Made by a program: the position numbers and the translations under genes. A stretch of DNA of 64,000 nt from Tribonema minus (lineage: Eukaryota; Sar; Xanthophyceae; Tribonematales; Tribonemataceae), in the NCBI GenBank assembly GCA_017506865.1, contig JAFCMP010000110.1, positions 1 through 64,000 on the forward strand, read 5' to 3'. Below, piece by piece: positions 60,801 through 64,000 of the stretch. The notes below the pieces were generated by a model. It saw nothing but the letters and a program-made list of their open reading frames with translations, had not been told where the DNA came from and made no database searches. Position 1 is the stretch's first letter; each line of letters starts with the position of its first letter.

Positions 60801-63197
60801 ATGAATGATGGTTCGTTCATGGATTGGCGTGCCCCAAGCGCCACAGCAACAGATGTTTGCAGAGCCTTTGAGTCGTGGTCCTGCTGGTGCGCTGAGCGCT
60901 GCTGTTTGCACGTCCTGGCAGCACCTGCCAAAAGTGCGCATTTCAGTGCTACCAATACTGACGAAACTACGTGCCAAGTGTCAGAAGTGTGCAATTCAGT
61001 GCCACCACCACTGGCGAATGCAACAGAGGCATACATCTGCAACTACTGTAAAAACGGCATGCACTGCGCACCAACTCTTCTGATTGAGAAGTGCAAGTAG
61101 CAAAACCTCATGATGTCGTAATGAGGATGATGAGACGTATGTATGTACAGCAAGGACGGTCTTCATGAGTATTGTGATGATGGCAGTCCACGCACAGGAC
61201 ACCTGCATGCATTTGAGTAATGCTCATCACATTATATTCAGACGCCCTCTTCAGTCACAACGTATATACTTCTAGCACAATTCCTCCAATCAACGTCCCT
61301 CGCGGCTCACTTCGCTGATGCAACGCGTTGTCATCCACAATAATAACCATTTACTTCAAGTATGAATAGTAATAATACCAACGTACCTTGATGACCGCTT
61401 CCTCCTCATTGTCTTGCACCTCAAACAGCACGTACTTAGACGCCTGCTCCTTCCTGTCCCCCACAAAGTGCATGTTGTGCGGCGGCGGCCGCGCATCCTC
61501 CATGTGCCACTGCACGCGCCTGCAGGGGGTAGGGGAATCGCAGTGCTCAGTGAAAGGAGGGGGGGGTATGTTGCACTACAGAGGGTATGCACTACTGTGG
61601 GTATGAAGCAGGGGCGGCGGCCGCGCATTCTCCATGTGCCACTGCACGCGCATGCAGGGGGAGGGGGGATCGCAGTGCTTAGGTTTAGGGGGAGGGGTAT
61701 GTTGCACTACCGTGGGTATGTAGCAGGGGCGGCGGCCGTGCGTCCTCCGTGTGCCACTGCACACACCTGCAGTGGGAGGGGGGTCCCAGTGCTCACACGA
61801 GGGGGGGGGGGGGGGCATGCTGCCTACCGTAGGTATGTAGCGCTACAAATACGCAGCAAAGCGGGGCTGGCAAATGACTATTTTGCACAGAAGGGGAAGT
61901 GGGGGGGGTCCTTCATGCTGAGATCATGTGCCAGTGCCGGGATCCAGGGGGGGATGGGCAGGGACGGGGGCTGGCGGGGGGGGGTGAGGGGGGAGGGGGT
62001 GGGGGGGTGGGGGTGGGGGGCCATATGCGGTTGCCTTCCTCGTAAGCATGGGCAACTTATGCACGTCAAGCGTTTATTGGGTGTGTCTTGTGTCTGCTGA
62101 CACTGCAGCAGCACAATCCAAGCAGCCCCTGTGGCTGCTTCCAAATATTCCGCATTCAAGTGTTGCTGCATTGCAGTTCACTGATGCTGCAGGTTGCAGG
62201 GAAGGCACGCCCTCTGCCAAATGGCTGGCAGGCAGCGGGACATCAAAGCACTGGAGTGCAACGGCAGAGCCGCAATGCTACATTTGAAGCACCAGAGCAA
62301 CGGCGCCATCTTTGCATGCGCCGTGAGGTCAATAAGAAATGTAGGCTCCGCAAGCACCTCCATTGGTCCTCCAACGAAGGGAACAGCGGCATCATGACCT
62401 CTGCTGTGCTGCAGCTCTTTGCTGCCAGCACGGTTCAACAGCGTCTGCGTCACTGACTCGCCTCTAAGATCAGTGTTCAGCTCAGAGACCCTGAAACCGA
62501 TCTGCTGAGTCGCTTGTGGCAATTGCAAGCAGGCATGATTGACTGTCTGTGCTGAACGCTGAACGTGCCCCGGCATGACTCTGTGAATCTTCAAAGGTGC
62601 AGTACACTGCCGCTGCTGAGCATGGCAACCGAAGTGGCGAATCATGGGAGGCATGCGGCTGTGCCCACCAAGACAATAAGGGGAACAAGCACCACAGAGA
62701 CCAGTAGCATCAGGTAGTCTCGCCTCATCAGAACTCTGGTACAGACTGCGAGATAGGCGACAATCGCGAATTCAGTGCATGTTCGCCTGAATAGTCACAT
62801 GCAGGTATACTATCGCTGCTGCAACAACGATTCTGCGTGCAGTTTCTGCCAAGCAGCTTATCATTTCAGTTAGTAATTGACCATGGTATCCAGCATCATC
62901 TTGCCTTGTTTTGCTGCGTGCTCCCTTCGGCTTTGGCCTGTCAAATGCCCCCAGCTTCTCCTTCTCCTTCTTCTCCTCATCCTCATCGTCACTCCATGTC
63001 TCCGGCTCCCGCTCCTTCCACATGTACACAGGCTTCTCGCAGTAGTCCGTGTCATGGAACAGGGGAGTCATGGCTGCCGGGGCCTCCTTCTGCCCGCCAG
63101 CACGGGTAACATAGCCCGGTTCAAAAATGCCTATGTTGTGCCCTCCCGTCTTGCTGCCCATTTGCAGCTTCCAGACGGCTTCCGGCTCCTCCGCCAT
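54840..63197 (-). CDS. TFIIFa: TFIIF alpha subunit (RAP74), general transcription factor
   Basis: Large subunit of TFIIF, which escorts RNA polymerase II to promoters. Exons: 62882-63197 (donor uncertain), 61387-61519, 60374-60521, 58287-58552, 56539-56721 and 54840-55277. The last five join in phase with GT-AG sites. The phase between the first two does not fit, so one small exon is probably missing. The N-terminal barrel starts EAVWKLQMGSKTGGHNIGIF and continues ASKYVLFEVQDNEEEAVI and VDEWWRFTKAARE, then EAMEKMKKQQRGYI. This parallels the SWYNF-(x)n-EEAEEKM region of plant TFIIF alpha. VFSDDDAELEDV matches the plant IFTDDDE segment, followed by the acidic centre. The C-terminal winged helix (ENMILVLRRAGGKMTSKKLL) ends KLKDIWMT. 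Most introns contain exon-edge duplicates. Confidence 0.85.
56345..56420 (-). repeat. TFIIF alpha acidic exon end, duplicated
   Basis: GAGCACTGACCTCTTCCGCC and following CCTCCTC units repeat the exon end with donor at 56539-56580, in the next intron. Confidence 0.8.
56855..57400 (-). repeat. four copies of the start of the acidic TFIIF alpha exon
   Basis: The exon start encoding VFSDDDAELEDV (true acceptor at 56721/56722) recurs near 56860-56892, 57008-57035 and 57152-57190, and weakly near 57370-57395. Each copy ends within a TTGAAGTTGAAG-type motif on the coding strand. Confidence 0.9.
58683..59235 (-). repeat. three tandem copies of a TFIIF alpha exon start, ~180-190 bp period
   Basis: CGTCGCCTTCGCCGGTGCGC followed by GCGTCCTCTGC recurs near 58705, 58883 and 59078 after the true acceptor at 58552. 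The flanking intron segment (CATCAGTGCTCAACA, GCCAAAGCA, GCATGGGGT) recurs in most units. Confidence 0.9.
59240..60265 (-). repeat. degenerate copies of the TFIIF alpha exon at 60374-60521
   Basis: 60146-60245 and 59961-60047 repeat much of the exon, including the donor (CACCTGTGGCTGTGAGCACT) and the GTTCCCAGATACAT stretch. A more distant copy at 59243-59290 still reads SEAMEKMPKYI on the minus strand. Confidence 0.85.
60681..60743 (-). repeat. dispersed repeat, copy 2 (inverted partner at 34.7 kb)
   Basis: Reverse complement of 34681-34747. It lies in an intron of TFIIF alpha, antisense relative to copy 1. Confidence 0.88.
61606..61790 (-). repeat. two copies of the TFIIF alpha exon 2 start with acceptor
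   Basis: GCGGCGGCCGCGCATTCTCC to CATGCAGG at 61615-61660, and a similar piece at 61729-61775, repeat the true acceptor edge at 61478-61525. Confidence 0.9.
61960..62025 (+). repeat. G-rich tract in an intron
   Basis: Runs of 4 to 10 G separated by single T or A on the plus strand. The density is that of a potential G-quadruplex region. Confidence 0.8.
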
Positions 63198-63815
63198 TGT
63201 GCAAGAGCTCGCCTGCTTTTACTTCAAGTCAAATGCCTTAGAGGCTGGGTCAGCTGAGAACACCTGGCCGACGACCGACCGTGGAGCAACCCGCCGATGA
63301 TGACGGCAGACTGTAATCAGGCCTGCTGGGGCAGCTGCACTGAGTGATTGATGCAGTGCAAGTCGCACTGTTTGGATGTTTCGATCCAAGCCTGTAAACT
63401 GCACTGATGCAAAGCCACCACAGCCTTTGTCAGTCGACGGACCGCTAGTGCTACACTATCACTTACAGAGAGCCACTGATGCACACCTGTCTGTGACACT
63501 AGATGAAAGGCTGGATGATTCGCACTTGAAGTTGGGGGCCCCCCCTCCCTCCCGGATGGGGGGGTCAGCCTCCCTTCCAACTTCGATGCTGATTGCTGAT
63601 GCTGATTGCTGAATAAGCAGGAGGGCACCCCCTTGGCGCACTTAAGTTGTTTAAAGTTCGATCGCGCGAAACACTTTGTCAGCACCAGCGCCCCGTCAAG
63701 CCTGGAGGTCTATTTTGCTTTCGGTGGTCTACTGAAAGCAGTTCACCTGGGGGATCATCATAATTAAGGAGAGGCCGCTTTGGGAGTGAAAAAGCCGAAG
63801 TGAGCTGAAAGTCAC
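63198..63815. promoter_or_regulatory. divergent promoter region of TFIIF alpha and UBL5
   Basis: A 618-base gap between the two start codons with no gene. A GCGCGAAA octamer at 63664-63671 fits the loose E2F consensus. A CCCCTCC/GGGGGG inverted pair lies around 63541-63563. Confidence 0.45.
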
Positions 63816-63971
63816 ATGATCGAAGTGGTGTGCAACGACAGGCTGGGCAAGAAGGTACGGGTGAAGTGCAACGAGGACGACACCATTGGCGACCTCAAGA
63901 AGCTCATCGCAGCTCAAGTCGGCACGCGGCCAGAGAAGATCAGGCTGCAAAAGTGGTACACGATATTTAAG
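63816..63971 (+). CDS. UBL5: UBL5/Hub1 ubiquitin-like protein, first exon (gene runs off the window)
   Basis: The 52 codons visible are nearly identical to animal, plant and yeast UBL5/Hub1: [18 protein letters not shown], then [18 protein letters not shown] and KWYTIFK. The donor GTCAGT follows in phase 0. The remaining 21 or so residues, including the family's C-terminal YY, are outside. Hub1 binds spliceosomal proteins without being conjugated and modulates splice-site choice. Confidence 0.97.
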
Positions 63972-64000
63972 GTCAGTCAAAAGCCATGGCCATGGCGCAC

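Noticed and set aside
61414-62100. 228-codon plus-strand frame
   Set aside because: It runs antisense through a TFIIF alpha exon, its duplicate edges and G-runs; composition is artefactual.
39950-63000. tRNA, rRNA or snRNA genes in the intergenic gaps
   Set aside because: No cloverleaf-like segments or conserved RNA boxes were seen by eye on either strand.

Overview
The window is nuclear DNA of an intron-rich unicellular eukaryote, most likely an alga. The evidence is GT-AG introns in every conserved gene, a Polinton-like element, a non-LTR retrotransposon carrying a restriction-like endonuclease, a hAT-type element, and many interstitial TTAGGG-type repeats. The lineage cannot be fixed from this sequence alone.

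Region 1 (1 to about 10.95 kb) is the right-hand part of a Polinton-like element that runs off the left edge. In view are a D5-type primase-helicase, an rve-family integrase, fibre-like and structural proteins, an A32/FtsK-type packaging ATPase, a penton-like minor capsid protein, a small membrane-active virion-like protein and a double-jelly-roll major capsid protein. The part in view looks whole. Two minisatellites (10.99-11.59 kb) separate it from region 2.

Region 2 (11.6-20.9 kb) holds a truncated endonuclease remnant, then a 1848-codon non-LTR retrotransposon ORF on the minus strand. Upstream of that ORF lies a satellite array with a higher-order structure. Region 3 (20.9-25.4 kb) is gene-poor and includes a dispersed repeat interrupted by a 730-bp hAT-type element with an 8-bp target duplication. 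An uninterrupted copy of the same repeat lies at 38 kb.

Region 4 (25.4-36.7 kb) is a plus-strand multi-exon gene for a long coiled-coil protein of unknown function. Region 5 (39.8-63.97 kb) is a block of conserved housekeeping genes. It contains ribonucleotide reductase large subunit (minus, 17 exons, 790 aa, complete), a PPIL1-type cyclophilin (plus, 3 exons, 169 aa, complete), TFIIF alpha/RAP74 (minus, at least 6 exons) and UBL5/Hub1 (plus, first exon only). The pairs RNR1/PPIL1 and TFIIF-alpha/UBL5 are divergent. The RNR1/PPIL1 promoter carries two identical E2F-type sites.

The most unusual property runs through every well-resolved multi-exon gene here. Short pieces of an exon edge, together with the adjoining splice site, have been duplicated locally into the neighbouring intron, often several times. 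This leaves rows of decoy splice junctions and exon-like fragments. Many of these lie next to a dispersed CTTCAA/TTGAAG motif.
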